From Prostheceraeus crozeri (Eukaryota; Platyhelminthes; Polycladida; Euryleptidae), in contig CAJQUW010011269.1 in the NCBI GenBank assembly GCA_907163375.1, forward strand, positions 104,105-168,104: DNA of 64,000 bases, in the 5' to 3' direction. The position numbers and the translations under genes are program-made. A model generated the notes under the pieces. That model saw only the letters and a list, made by a program, of their open reading frames with translations. It had not been told where the DNA came from and made no database searches. Positions 52,242 through 64,000 of the stretch are shown here, piece after piece (position 1 is the stretch's first letter; each line of letters begins with the position of its first letter).

Positions 52242-52886
52242 TAAAAGAAGACAAGTAATAATTACGGATCGAAAGAGAAAAAACGGATGATGTAGAAATT
52301 TAGCAGTGTGGAAATATTAACTTGCGAAGATGCAGCAATTCTGTACATGAAGACCTTGAGCATAATGTCTCTGAGTATGATATTCTCTTTCCATTGACTC
52401 TCTCCTGCTCCTGACGCTGCTGGCTTGCTTGGTCCATTAATATTGCACTGATATTTCCCATCAATTCTCTGCGTCTCGGAATGCATCGAGCTTGAGGGTG
52501 TAGGTCCACCCCATATTTCCCGGCACGTGGAGGAACTGAAGTCAATCAGTGGCGACTGCACAAGCGTCAGATTTTGACATCTGTTTGCAGGAAATTTCAG
52601 GAATAATTGGTAGCCGAATTAATCTTATGATCCCATTATTTCTGCAACAGACGAAGGTCTTAGACCGAAAACTTGTGTGCCAATGAATCCATCCTGATTG
52701 GTTTGCCTTTTCCATCCTGTCGACCAGTATTTATTCTGCTAGACAACATAGGTCCATTTAAATGTAAGAATTACAAGGTTTCAATTTTTCGCAGGACCAG
52801 GTCAATTTTTTTGCAGCGAGTTCATTTTTTATCATTTTCGCAGATTTTCGCAGTGCGAACATTTTTGCAGCTGGCCCGACCACTGC
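52242..52886. other. non-coding DNA, unassigned ORFs
   Basis: A 99-codon minus-strand frame (52262-52561) has no recognisable domain. Nothing else seen. Confidence 0.3.
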
Positions 52887-53095
52887 ATCAAAGGCGGTCA
52901 GAGGGAAAAGTGGATGCACAACGTCAGGAAAGATATGGAGCTCCTACATCTCGACCCTCGACTTACACAGGACCGGACGGTGTGGAGGAGGCGCACTCAT
53001 GCGAACGAGAATCGACGTAGCCCAAATGTCGCACCCTCAAACCTGGGGCCCAACCGACAATAAACGAGGAGTAAGAGTAAGAGTAAACTAGGAAG
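52887..53095 (+). pseudogene. LINE C-terminus with GAGTAA-type 3' tail
   Basis: 59 codons without a lesion end at TAA 53061-53063. They include REKWMHNVRKDMELLHLDPR, LTQDRTVWRRRTHANENRR and SPNVAPSNLGPNRQ. This is the usual closing segment of an RTE-like polyprotein. It is followed by AAACGAGGAGTAAGAGTAAG, a short tandem tail typical of LINE 3' ends. Confidence 0.75.
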
Positions 53096-53329
53096 ATGAA
53101 AGGACGCATCATGTCTGGAAAGCGGCAGTGTTGTGATAAGGGATTCGGTGCAAACTATACCTTCTGTGTTTCCTGGAAATTTTGATGCCACAAAAGTGCT
53201 CCCGATTGCGAACGAATTTTCGCTGTTCCAAATGTAGCGATGCCATCCAAATCTGCTCGCCTGAAGATGATTCAGCCAAAATGAGTGGAATCGCTCTTCA
53301 AGAGGTCCAAGAATTCGTTACCTCGGAAA

Positions 53330-53740
53330 TGTGAACGCAATGACAGATGCAGAAAGAGGGTTTCGGACTCGCATTGAGGTTGCGAGGGCGAAGTGGAGGG
53401 AATAGGTCGGTATTCTATTGAAGTGCAAAGCCCAAGTGTATGAGATGTGTATAAGATCGGTCCTTATCTGTGAAGCGGAAACATAGCCACTCAGTCTGAA
53501 GCTGGTCGAGCTTCTGAATAGCAATGACAGTAATGGCAAGGTGCATGGCGAATGTCAGGTTGAAGGATTAAGTTTCAGGCAAGAAGTAGCGAGACGTTGC
53601 TCAAACTTCCGGTTCAACTTTCGAACTTCTACAGCAGAGACGTCTGCGCTGGTTTCACCCCGTGAAAGGGGCCACAGATGACATCATTGTTGAAGGGTGC
53701 CACCACTTGTCGGTTGATGATTATTTACAAGATCGCTAGA
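53330..53740 (+). pseudogene. another LINE C-terminal remnant
   Basis: ERGFRTRIEVARAKWRE, then AQVYEMCIRSVLICEAET, and after a frameshift ELLQQRRLRWFHPVKGATDD and EGCHHLSVDDYLQDR. This matches the order of the post-RT segment of LINEs (KWR...VRSVLLYGSETW...LRWFGHV). It is a separate copy from that at 51346-51620. Confidence 0.65.
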
Positions 53741-55494
53741 AGTGTGTTCTGGTGATTGACACAACCTTCAGTGAATATCGAAACATAAAGAAAATGTTTG
53801 CAAAATATTCCGGTGTTTGCTACATGTTGTCATGAAAACGGATAGTTATAAAATGGAAAGTTACAAACATTATTGGAACGATAATTTAGATACATAGTCT
53901 ATCTACAATCCACTTAATTGCACGACGATGAAGGATAGAATAGAACAGCATTCTTTTATTGTGCTCGCAAGGATGGATCGGCTAAAGAACGCAATATTCT
54001 TGACCAATGCATGCCCAAGTCGCGAGTATATGACAAGGCTTCTCTGAGTCCAGAGCAACTTGATCAGCACCTTTAAATTTGATAGATTACTGCTTTACAG
54101 CTTTTTGACAGTAATTACTTAACTTTTCATCAAATTCAAATTCCTTTTAATTTCTTTAATCTAAGGACCAGCGAAGCTTCCAGATCCGATTCGAATCGAT
54201 ATTGCGATTCGAGAAAAAATCGAATCGGTACGCTTCGGCTGGCCAGAAATTGCTCCAATTGTTTTCCTTTGACTTATAGTCTATCTTGTTCAACACGACT
54301 TTAGCGTGACGCTTTAATAAGCTTGTGATGTTGGATTCTCACTGAAAGCGGTTGAAGAAGTCGGTTGCTAAACAAGAGTTAGTCGATGCAGTTACATGCC
54401 ACACAGTGCTTGTAACTTACATGAGAAGGAATGAAATGTCGGCCATGAAGTAATCAAATTCAAAACTAATGATAACTAATGGACCACAGGGGAATCCTTA
54501 TAGCTTGCGGTAATAGACACGTTTTAGAAATCAGTTGCTAGGATGCATTGCGGCTTTGACAATATTTATGTTTAATATTTGGAGGATGCTTTTTCCTTGT
54601 CTACCTTTAAATCTCAGGAGTTTGGTGACTATCAATCAAACACACAACATACTACTTCAAAATCGAAGTTCAATTATCATTAGAAAACAATTTTGAATTT
54701 TCAGTTGCGCAAGACGTTCTCAACAGAGAGGCCCGACATCGATTGCGATTCATTTCGATATCTCTCCAGTGGATAGTCTCCATGAATGCTATAATTCAAT
54801 AAAGAGAGCTATTCATCATCTCAACTCAAAATTGAGACGCAATTTTAATTTCGCAAGTTATCTCAGATGAGATATAGTTATATTGATTGATTGAATAATA
54901 CGAATGCTAGAGTGACAAAGTTAAATGACAGATACAGTGTGGCTTGGAATCGACTGTGCAATCTTTCGATCGTGTGCTGCATGACCAGGTACTGCCCGGT
55001 ACTGATTTGTTCTTTATAAATTTTTTGTGTGATGCAATATTTAGAGCATCTTAAATCCTTTAAGCAGTGGCGGAAGCAGTTAATTGATTTCGCACGATTA
55101 ATCGTGCGACGGAATCAATCGCGCGATTCTTGAATGACCAGGAATTGTGCAATTTTTTTGCAATGTGACTTCTCAATGAAATTTGCTTGATGAGTTAAAA
55201 ACTATGTTTCTATTCACTCTTTCATCGTTTGAGATAATTGCAATGCGCGGTTGCTCGTTCCTGGGATCATGTATAGCTAGACAGAGTTGCCGTGTGAAAT
55301 TTCTATGGGAGCAGCTACCCCCCCCCCCCCAACATTGAACCATTTCATGAAATACGTTGGCATATGCCAGGAACACCATTTAGGCCTATACGAATTGATA
55401 ACAATGCGCATTAATGTCTGATTTACATTTAACATGCACACTATGAACATAGCCCGGTAGCAATTATAGCACTTGCGCTTTTTATGAAGACTGT
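53741..55494. other. non-coding DNA with short palindromes
   Basis: No coding region recognised. A perfect palindrome TCGCACGATTAATCGTGCGA lies at 55091-55110 and a run of about 13 C residues at about 55318-55330. Confidence 0.4.
55091..55110. repeat. 20-bp perfect palindrome
   Basis: TCGCACGATTAATCGTGCGA reads the same on both strands and is followed by a related GCGCGATT. No associated gene. Confidence 0.85.
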
Positions 55495-55985
55495 GGAGTG
55501 CCAGTTCGCCTGGGCAAAGAATAGAAAGATGTTCTCAGACTTGAAATATTTAAGAACAGAGATTCTTTGGCAGTCGAAGACTCCGGGTATCCCTATGATG
55601 ACCCGTCAGTACGGCTGGGAATGGCCCAAACAAACTTAAAATGCCTAGAATGGCTTAACAAGCTGAAGGACTGCACAACAGGCTGCTCTGCGTTTGCTTA
55701 TCCTGGTTCTGCCGTGCGGCTGATAATCATAATGATTGCGGAGTGCCACCTCGCCTGGGCAATGAGTAGAAAGATGTCTTCAGACTTTAACTGTTTAAGC
55801 ACAAAAATTCCTTGACAGCAGTAGAAGCTGCGCTTTTATCCCTACAAGGACTCATTAGTACTGCTCGGAATTGCCCAAGTAGCTTAAAATATCTGCTACA
55901 CAACGGGCTGTTCAGTGTTTATCTATCCTGGCTATGTCGTACGTCTGATAATCACAAACAGTATAGAGTACCAATTCTAGATATT
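55495..55985 (+). repeat. tandem duplication, ~245-bp unit
   Basis: Unit 1 (55495-55739) and unit 2 (55740 to about 55964) begin GGAGTGCCA, share CGCCTGGGCAA, GAAAGATGT, CTTCAGACTT and TATCCTGG, and end near GATAATCA. A third unit begins (TAGAGTACCAATTC) and breaks off. The copies have diverged. A decayed hammerhead copy follows at once. Confidence 0.75.
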
Positions 55986-56007
55986 TTAAGCTAGTATGGA
56001 CCATTGC

Positions 56008-56107
56008 GAGCCGTACTGACGAACCCTTATAAGGCGAAACGCAGTGTCTAAAGAATTTAACAGAATTTTGTGCTTGAAATTGTTCAGGACAAAAAGTCTG
56101 AGGACAT
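56008..56107 (+). repeat. decayed copy of the hammerhead-containing repeat
   Basis: GCCGTACTGACGA, AAGGCGAAAC and the GTGTC triplet match 50470-50517. The 3' strand of stem I has become TAAAGAAT and no longer pairs. Similarity continues for about 50 bases (AATTTTGTGCT, TCTGAG), as at 50515-50560. Confidence 0.7.
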
Positions 56108-57189
56108 CACTCTATTAGATTTGCTGATGTTTTGCGAAAGTTTTAAGTCTGATAAATTAATTCAATTGGTGCATAATTATGCATATTTTAGGACTGATAG
56201 AAGAAACGGCAAATACTCCACGGCAGTTATGTTTAATGAATTATGATTTATAAAGACCAAAAGAACCAAAATTGGGAAACAAAAATATTAATATTACGCA
56301 TGCTTAATAGTACATGTACAATGCACATGATGCACTTGCAGTGCTTCTATGACAGCAGATTTGTAGTAGAATCTTGCTAATAGATTATCAAGACTTTTCA
56401 TGACTTGTTTGCGACTTTCTATGTGTTGTGATTTATTGTGCTGTTTTCCCAAGCATTTAAAAATAGAGAATCGCATTAATTAATGCGGCAGTTGTAATTT
56501 CAATCTAAATAGACTATGAGTGTCACATGGTCTCAATTTTAAGGGAAATTATCAAACTTTTAATGAAAAATGGTCTGTGAATGAAAGATAATGCAGGCAA
56601 GATTAAGTGTAAACTTCTAGTCACTGAATCTCAATACATTCAGAATCGCGCCCGCCACTGCCTCAAAGACAACCGTTTAAAATGAGAATCATGACAGCGA
56701 ATTGAACTATAGAAAATAATCTGTCAATAGCATAGGAGCGTTTAGTCTGTTAATGAACTCGTTTGATTATTACTTGAAGTCTTTTGTAGGCATGAGGTTT
56801 AAGTCTTAGGCGGCATATATAACAAATTAACGCGATATGTCGAAAAACAACCAAAATTAGCATTAAGCAGGGTGAATTCGATGTCAGTGAATCCAATCAT
56901 GCACTCATGCATTCAACTGGCATGCTGCTAGCAGCGATATCAATTTCACGAAGATCTTAGAAACGATTTCGCACGAGTCGTTTTCTCTTTTGGATTATTT
57001 GATTTTTTGCGATTTAGTTTGAGCCAACATTCTCGGCCTTAAAACAAATATACACCTCAACCGAATTGATAATGCTTATCGACGCACAGCTTCAATATCA
57101 GAGACGTTTGGTAATGACATTGATATGCGAGTATCTTGCTACTGTTGCTATTTCGTCATAAACGTCCATCCTGCTTCAAATTGACTGAT
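56108..57189. other. non-coding DNA, nothing recognised
   Basis: No gene, repeat or RNA signal recognised. Confidence 0.4.
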
Positions 57190-57720
57190 GCTACTTCTGT
57201 ACCATAACGAACCAATCCCAAGTGTAGCGATTGTAGCCGTCACCGGAGGCCAGGTATTCTTGAGGAGTGACTTTGTACCTGTAACGACTCCACGGGGTAA
57301 TAAAAGTGGTGAAATGTCGATCGTCGGGGTGTAGAGGGATGCTATGGTATCCCTTCCGTGCGTCGAATATGGTCTTTTTGACGTTCATCGGGACCGATAT
57401 GGCTTGGTTGAAAGATGACTGGGTATGGTGAGTTTCACGGACGGCATGCCTATTCAGCGGCTGAAAGTGAACGGTGCGGCGAGGTTTATCTGTCTTTTTT
57501 GGGGCACACAACCATCCTGTGGCACCAAATCACCGGAGCTCCCACGTGAGCTGGCTCAATGACTCCAAGTCGGACGTCTTGGTCCAAGCCTGCTGTTCCA
57601 GTTTCTGACGATTCACATTGGTAGCAGGGAAGGGTAACGTCTGAGGGACAGGCGGCGGTACTTATCGGCGGGGACAGGCACAATCCGATAAAAGGGATGA
57701 GTCTGTGACGGTAGTTGTGG
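57190..57720 (-). pseudogene. Gypsy-type reverse transcriptase fragment
   Basis: The minus strand reads LDQDVRLGVIEPAHVGAPVI, then WCHRMVVCPKK. After a one-base frame change come KPRRTVHFQPLNRHAVRETH, IFDARKGYHSIPLHPDD and RHFTTFITPWSRYRYKVTPQ. This is the first half of a Ty3/Gypsy RT, up to just before the catalytic box; motif A's Asp (IFDARKGYH) is present. The sequence then departs from the family. GC content is raised compared with flanking DNA. A dead fragment. Confidence 0.85.
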
Positions 57721-59114
57721 TGGTCGTGCGAGGTATAAGAGAGGATGAATGAAGGCATCTCGGTCTGGGAGTTGTTTCTCCAATTGTCAGGAAATAAGGT
57801 GCAATCAGACGCAGAGCTATACATGCCTGTTTGCTTTAATAGAACCTGTCGCTGTCGTCCATGATAGAGACAATTTGTCGGGTGGTTAAGGTTTGTCCCT
57901 TGTCGGTCTTGCCCACAGAATTAGATTCATCAGCGCGCGCTTCGGTTTCCTAGAAAGGAAGAGTTATATGAAGCCTAAATATTGAATGGCACATCACAGA
58001 ATTACAGTAGACAACTTGCTCCTTCTCGAATGGATAATTCGTGTATCGCTTGCTATTGGAAATCGCAAACAACAAGCTGTCAGCAGAGGACAGTGAGAGA
58101 TGCGTGCGTGCTGAGATATAACTACGCACATACCAAAACACACATCGTCTAGCTAACATTCGATTCAGTGTATGCTCTATGGAGTAAGGAATGGTGAGAA
58201 CTCGCTGGTGAAAACATCAAGTGAACTAATTTTCGTACGCCTATTACTTTTTTTAATAATGATCGGAAGGGAATAACCACATTATGCATAAAACTTGTGC
58301 GCAATGATCTGAATTCTTCGAATCTGAAGGAATGGTGGCAATCGAAGCATTTTGCTGGAACTCACATTAATCCGCAAGCGACGCACGACTTTTTTTCCTA
58401 TCTCTGTAGGGTGTTAGGAATTCCCTTTTGCCCACTTACTAAGTTCCTCGATGTGCCGACGATTTCGTATTAATCACACTTCTAGCAAACCGAAGCAGAT
58501 AAACAAAATATTTAATTCTGTGGTCTTGCCAGATAGTTTGAGCACTAGCGCACCGAGATGTTAATTCCCTTCTCATTGGCTGCATTCATGCGCATGGTGA
58601 CTGGTATGTCGCTGGAACGTAGGCTAAGACAGGCGAGTAGGTGTATGCCCGCGAGGCAGGATTGACAACCGGTGTCAGCTATGGCGCGAAAAGATACGGA
58701 AGACGTTGAGTTATTTAAGCAGAATCCTAACGCACTAAAATTCCGGTGGGAGACCCTGGATGGTGATGTCGATGTACGGGTGTGGGTTGGAGGATCGATG
58801 AATCCAAGTATCGCATAGGTCGTTGTAGATGTGATGGACGAGGGTGAGAACTCTTTGGCCTTTCGCGTTTATCCCGCAGTTGGCGTGTGGGTTTGGAGGG
58901 ACGACTTGTTCGTCAGTCAAGATACAGAGTATCAAATTGAGCACTATCGTGGCTGGCTGCTGGGCACGAAGGGGCGCGAGGTGGCTTGTTCTTGCCACCA
59001 CCGCGACAGACGGAGTCGAAGTGGACCCGGATGTTACACTTTCCGTGTGTGTGGCAGTAGGCAGGGCATAATTTTATCTGCGAACTTGTGAGTCAGTTTT
59101 GACGTTCGGATTAA
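57721..59114. other. unassigned DNA between two Gypsy fragments
   Basis: A minus-strand frame at 58735-59001 and overlapping plus frames have no recognisable domain. It may be remnants of the same LTR element, but nothing visible proves it. Confidence 0.3.
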
Positions 59115-59424
59115 TCAATAAAGTTTCACATGCCCTAGCGTCAGCTGAAAAGATGCTCCCATTTCGAGCACTCTTGAAGCCAGATACCCCGTTCCATTGA
59201 ACAAGCAACTTGAATGATCTCTTCAATGAATCAAAGAAAGTGATAATCTCCGCGATCACCAAAGGCGTCGAGATCTTCCACAAATCGCGCGCGACCTGCC
59301 TCGCTACTGATTGGAGCAAAACGGGCATCGGATTCTGGCTCCTGCAAAAACATTGTGCTTGTTTATAGTCACAACTATCTTGCTCTAAGTCGGAATGGAA
59401 AATCGCCCTCGTCGGCAGCAGATA
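59115..59424 (+). pseudogene. Gypsy-type RT thumb and RNase H fragment
   Basis: The plus strand reads LPFRALLKPDTPFH, a stop, then LNDLFNESKKVIISAITKGV, EIFHKSRATCLATDWSKTGI and GFWLLQKHC, followed after a frame slip by WKIALVGSR. ATDWSKTGIG is the first catalytic Asp region of Gypsy RNase H. The fragment is in opposite orientation to the RT fragment at 57190-57720 and is cut off at 59424 by the tail of the minus-strand LINE. Confidence 0.85.
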
Positions 59425-62340
59425 GAATAGAATAGAATAGAATATGTTTATTCGATTGACTGAAAATCACACTTTGCAGAAAACATAGACATGACATTTC
59501 AAGAAATTTCAAGTTAAAGAAAAGAAAAGTAACGTTAACGCTGGAAGGGTCGAATTCAAATGTACATGCGGTTATACAGAGAAGTACAGTAAGGGACGAA
59601 TGATGATGAGCGGCACTTCGTGTTCTGCTTCATAGCGGCCAAATGTCTCGAACGAGGTAAAGTTTCCGGGGACAAATGGTGGATAATGTGCTTATTGGAG
59701 AACATGTCACTAAACAATTTGATAGCCCTATGATCTCTGCGAATTGACAATGGGGTGAATTTTGCACATTCACATGGAACATCGCAAATTATGCGGTGGC
59801 ATCTTCTTCTAACTTTCTCCAACATCTCAGAGCATCGTTTGGTAAGTCCAACAAAAACTGGAGAGTTGTATTCCAGGATGCTGATTACACACGCATAATA
59901 GACTGGACATGAGCATATCAGGCGACATATGTGGAGGAAATTTCTTTACTTGCTTGAGCAGATATATGACGCTGGCTGGCCAACTTAATGACGCGCGACA
60001 CACATGGGAAGAATCCCATTTTAACCTATCATTGAATGTTACACCAGGATTTTTAGCGTTGAACACATTGTCAAATTGGGCAGTTATAAACTGAACATCA
60101 TTTTGTTTGCAGCACATCATAGCTCTTGTTTTACCTTGATTTAAACTCCAGACCATGATTGTCGGACCCAACTTTGAATGCTTTCAATTCACTTTGGACC
60201 TTGTTTGGTGTAAAGACGGATGCATCGCGGAAAAGGAAATGACTATCACGACATCATGGAGCGTATTTGGTCATCAATACGTCAGGAGAAGCAGTTGCAA
60301 GAGAACCCATTATGAGCGGAGAAAAGGTAGGGAGCAAGAATTGAACCTTGAGCAACATCTGATGTTATGTCTATTAATGAACTGAGATGTGAATCCCTTG
60401 AATAGTCACTTTGCTGTTTTTCTACCCTTCAAATAGCTGGCGCACCAACGAATGATATGATGGAGGAGATTTCCGTCACAAAGTGGTTAGTCTGGATGAG
60501 CTGCTCGTGGTTTAAGCATGTCAAATGCACGTTTTAGATCAAAGGATATTATAATGACTCCTTTAGTTTTTTCTTGATCCCACTGCTCTGTGGCAAAGTC
60601 GTGAATACTGATAACAGAGTGAAGAGTCGAAGCTCCTGGACGAAATCCAAACTGAGTGGGACCGTAAAGGGACCGTAAAGCTTGTCGCGAATAGAGTCAA
60701 GGACACATTTTTCAAACACCTTTGAAAAAAACAGGCATATTGATATTGGTTTCTGAGGTGTCATCAATACTCTGACATTTCCTTTTGGGAATAGGTTTTA
60801 TTTATGGCGATTTTCCATAGTGATGGGAATTCTGAGGTTTTCGATGGGACAGGGAAAATAGATGAGTCAAAGGACCGGAGAGGTTAAGAGACTGGCTAAG
60901 ACGAATTAAGTTTGGGAGGGATGTTGTCACCTACCACCGCTTTTCTGTCTGCGCTTTAGGTAGGATCAAATGACCAAAATACGCTCATTTCCATTGATGT
61001 CAGAGATTGCCAAAAAAGAATCTGATTGGTGGGGATCGAATCAATGAATTTGTGACCAGTCTAGGAGCGGGAGAGAACTTATCGGCAAATATGAATTCGT
61101 TTATCTCATTGGAACGCAGGCCTTCAGAGAAGGAAACCGTTTGAAAAGTTTTGAAAAACATTGTCTTTTGGACGCAAGCCATTTAGATCTTCCTTAATTG
61201 CATTCCAATAGTAATTAAACCATTCTTTTTGTTCATCATAGCTTTCATCCATCGGTCTTTTGCCTTTCGAAAATCTCGGACTGAATTTTTTGCTTAGTAA
61301 TGGTGGTTATAATGAGTATTGTGCTTCTGCGGATAAGCTTCTAAAAATCCGGCAGGTTTATCAAATGCTTCAGCAGAGGATTTCATCCAGGGCTTATCAT
61401 TAGGTGACATTTCATTGAAAAACAAAGGGACTTCCTTTAATGCTTGCGGTAGATAACATCGTGGAAGTAGAAGCCACTTCTCGTCTACGGTACAGCTCAT
61501 ATTATAAAAAGGGTCTAGGACAGTTCACAGAGCCCAAAACGATTAAAAAGGCATTCAACATTGTTCTGGCGAAGATTCGTAGGAATTTCACAAGGCTCAT
61601 AGGAGCAGTCGTGCTAATGAATGGATTTTCAAAAATGGACAGTGCGGTGATTCTGGAATTGCCGAAACTTGGACCGACAACCACAGGCCTGTATTTATCA
61701 AACGAGCTGTATTGTCATATGGAGAATTTTATCGAGGATTGCGTCACCTCTCGTGGAATATTTAACAACCTGTTCCACATTGAGAAAAGTTTCGAAGTCA
61801 TCTGCCTCCAATTGATTCAGGTCCCCAACGATGATGAGTCGACTATCAGGTGCGAAATCAAGAGCAGAGTCAGCATTAGACTGGACGTACTGTATGATAC
61901 TGAGGTAATTGTGGGCAGAGAAGGGACTAGGCGGAACATAAAGGACCAACAAAACAGAATCTTGTAAGAGGGCAAGGAAACCCATATGCTATTCAATGTA
62001 TTCACATTTCTGAATGCTGATTTCTTGGGTGATCGATATCATTGCGATATATATACACAAACTCCCCCTCACGGCGTCCTTCAGCTCTGTCGTATCGAAG
62101 AGGTTCCCAGTACCCAAGAATGCTGAATCAAATTATTCTGAATATTCTCATGAAGCCACGTCTCAGAGAAGGCAAGGACAGACGGCCCTGTTGAGAAGTG
62201 CAAATGTACATAATTTCATCTAGTTTGGTAGAAGTGAGCAGACATTCGCCAAAAACGATTGAGGGAAGAAAAAGTTTATCACTTCTAAAAACAACTTTAG
62301 TTTGTAAAATTTTGAGGGTATCAAACATTTCTACGTTGTA
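59425..62340 (-). pseudogene. LINE, minus strand, EN to C-terminus, decayed
   Basis: In the minus direction: endonuclease start (ETWLHENIQNNLIQ, about 62150; GGVCVYIA, about 62065), LLVLYVPPSPFSAHNY (about 61950), LIIVGDLNQLEADD and STRGDAILDKILH (61850-61715). The RT follows (PISICLFFSKVFEKCVLDSI, then FGFRPGASTLHSVISIHDFA and FDLKRAFDML, 60760-60510). The C-terminal regions are FNAKNPGVTFNDRLKWDSSH (about 60060) and MLEKVRRRCHRIICDVPCEC (59825). The 3' tail is AATAAACATATTC and then TATTC repeats (59425-59450). It inserted into the Gypsy fragment. Many frameshifts and stops are present. Confidence 0.75.
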
Positions 62341-63600
62341 CTTTGCTCCGCGTTCGGATGATCAACATCCTCTCCACTCAAACGGCCTTTGTCGGCAAAT
62401 TCTTCTCTAAAAAGTCTGGCTGTTCATTTTGTTGTGGAGGGTGTGTTTAAGTCAAAACAAAGTTGACGAATAAAATACCAGAATAGAGAGAGGAGTCTTA
62501 CGCAATGATGAAGACTTTTTGATCAACTCAAGTACGTTTTCCATCGTCATTAATTGATCAATTTTAGGAGACGAGGACTACTAACTCGAGAATTTCCTAA
62601 TTCTGCGAATATCTTTGACTTGAACGTTTTGGATTTGGTAGATGTCGATGAAGATTATGCAGCTTGTTCTCGTCTTCAGTCTTTCGCTCTATTTCTGATG
62701 CCAGTGGATGGGTTCCTCAAGGCCTCTCGCTATGAGATTCTGACGCTCTGCGAATCTCACTTTCAGCCTTTCTTGCAACAATTCTCTCTTGGTAATCAAC
62801 AGAAAAAATGCTGGGAAAGATTCCTTCAGATTCGGCAGTTCTGTTGTTGTCCTGCTTATCTTTGTTTTTTCACAAATTTGAGCCCACTTTTCGCTCGAAG
62901 AAATCAATTCGACAGTTCAGAGGAGGAAAAGAGTCTGGTATGGTTGATCTTCTCTATTTCAGAATCTCATTATAGAAATCATCTCATTTTTAGATGAAAC
63001 AATAAGATTTTGGAGATCAGGAAATGACCCGTACTTGAGATGATATTTCGAGATTGATCTAGCGCTTGAGGTCAAACCTGGTTGTCCTTCCTTGAGGCGG
63101 TTGGTCGCTCCGTTATTAGAAACAGAAACCAATTAACAGAACAGAAAATTGGAAAAAAAGACAGCTCCAGCGGGACTCGACCTCCCCACCTTAGCGTGAG
63201 AGTGCGCCTTAGCACAGCAGAACAGAACGACACAGGCTCAATTCAGTGAATACCAGTGCTTTGCACCGAAAATCGAAAAAATTGTCGGTTGTCACGCACG
63301 AACGTATGACGTCAGATCGCAGATTTATAACATAGACCCAGCACTGGAGACGAAGTAGAGCCGGTAAGTACAATTCACACGGAGACGGAGAAACTGCAGA
63401 TAATGCCAAAAAAAGACGAATAGCGGCGTAATCCAAGGGAGAATGAGGATGAAAGACCTTGAATGATGACCAGTAGCCGATGCGAAGTCCAACGATGTAA
63501 AAATTATGCAAAATGGCGGCGGCAAAGCGTTGAAACAGGAGCAAGAACGAAGAATCAGACAGAGCGCGAGAGACACGACCGCAGCGACCGCAGTTAAACG
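62341..63600. other. region upstream of the LINE, unassigned
   Basis: A 147-codon plus frame (62554-62997) and a 72-codon minus frame (62689-62907, helical, ELLQERLKVRFAERQNLI) occur. The minus frame could be a relic of the LINE's ORF1, but this is weak. At about 63155-63205 the minus strand has a box B-like AGGTCGAGTCCC followed by T residues; no full tRNA fold was found. Confidence 0.3.
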
Positions 63601-63631
63601 ATTCAGCAGAGATCTACGTCCTCTGCTGAAT
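63601..63631. repeat. short perfect hairpin
   Basis: ATTCAGCAGAG and CTCTGCTGAAT form an 11-bp stem with a 9-base loop. No function is suggested by its surroundings. Confidence 0.7.
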
Positions 63632-64000
63632 TACGCTCCCAACATATCGAAGGAGAGGCCCTCTTAACAGGAACAGCCACTCTTATCCTTTATCAAGAAG
63701 AGCCGCTCCACTCTAATCCGAAACCGGTCCAACAAATATTTAATATCTGCTCGATTTACTTACGACGTTCCCCAAAAGAATAGATTATATACATGTAATT
63801 AGCATCGTCAATCGATCAGACATTCGGAGTTGTTTAACACATATAAAATTGAGCGAAAAGATGGTTAATTAATGAATCGGTTGTTGGTTACTTTCAATTA
63901 CAAATCTGATTATCACGATCAAAATTTTGTTCTTTCATCTTTGCACAGTGAAGATGTAAAATATTTGTTTATCAGTGTACTATTTGCTCTTCATCTACAT
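63632..64000. other. non-coding DNA, nothing recognised
   Basis: No coding, RNA or repeat signal recognised up to the window end. Confidence 0.4.

Noticed and set aside
62554-62997. 147-codon plus-strand ORF
   Set aside because: No recognisable domain; the opposite strand looks more like LINE ORF1 relic, and neither is convincing.
63155-63215. tRNA-like sequence on the minus strand
   Set aside because: A box B-like AGGTCGAGTCCC is present, but no box A or cloverleaf could be drawn.
1-64000. CRISPR arrays, operons, ribosome binding sites or other prokaryotic signals
   Set aside because: None seen; repeats are TA tracts, foldback elements and transposon ends, and the gene structure is eukaryotic.

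Overview
The window looks like an accessory, transposon-dense stretch of an invertebrate animal genome; the lineage cannot be fixed from sequence alone. Reasons: two spliced exons of a semaphorin-type gene with good splice sites, several non-LTR retrotransposons, two Penelope-like elements, Gypsy-like fragments, four Tc1/mariner-superfamily loci, a hAT-type insertion, tRNA-derived repeats, many (TA)n tracts and no bacterial gene organisation. Almost every long reading frame belongs to a mobile element, usually with lesions.

Layout. 0-5 kb: AT-rich non-coding DNA with an inverted-repeat element and a dead DDE transposase. 5.1-8.8 kb: a 5'-truncated LINE (minus) abutting the GIY-YIG end of a Penelope-like element, then a gag/protease scrap of an LTR element. 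9.7-25.1 kb: a LINE split by a complete-length 13.3 kb Polinton/Maverick (adintovirus-like) element at 11764-25039, with ~0.4-0.5 kb terminal inverted repeats and a 6-bp target duplication (TACTCT). The Polinton carries a hydrophobic protein, an unassigned protein, penton-like minor capsid, packaging ATPase, protein-primed PolB (opposite strand), an orphan ORF, the C-terminal part of the major capsid protein, a core-type protein, a phospholipase A2-integrase fusion and an adenain-like protease. Penton, ATPase, PolB and integrase carry frameshifts or stops and the capsid gene is truncated, so this copy is defective. 25-33 kb: a foldback element, a 135-nt hairpin, a tRNA-derived repeat and a Tc1-like element interrupted by a 723-bp hAT-type insertion. 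33-40 kb: a CR1-like LINE (ORF1 with PHD-like finger, ORF2 EN-RT) and a second RT remnant.

42.3-44.3 kb holds the only recognisable host gene: two semaphorin-domain exons on the minus strand, joined in phase. 44.6-50.6 kb: a dead Tc1 element, an apparently intact Tc1-like element, a Penelope-like element, a perfect 181-bp palindrome and a well-formed type I hammerhead ribozyme candidate at 50470-50517. 50.6-64 kb: scrambled LINE fragments, a 245-bp duplication next to a decayed hammerhead copy, Gypsy fragments in opposite orientations, and another LINE on the minus strand.

The most unusual signals are the GC-rich double-hairpin modules scattered through the AT-rich Polinton (several in frame inside PolB, one at the PLA2-integrase junction, others just after stop codons), the uniform A-rich start context of its genes, the hammerhead candidate, and the perfect palindrome between two TA tracts. 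All family assignments are by eye; no database search was run.
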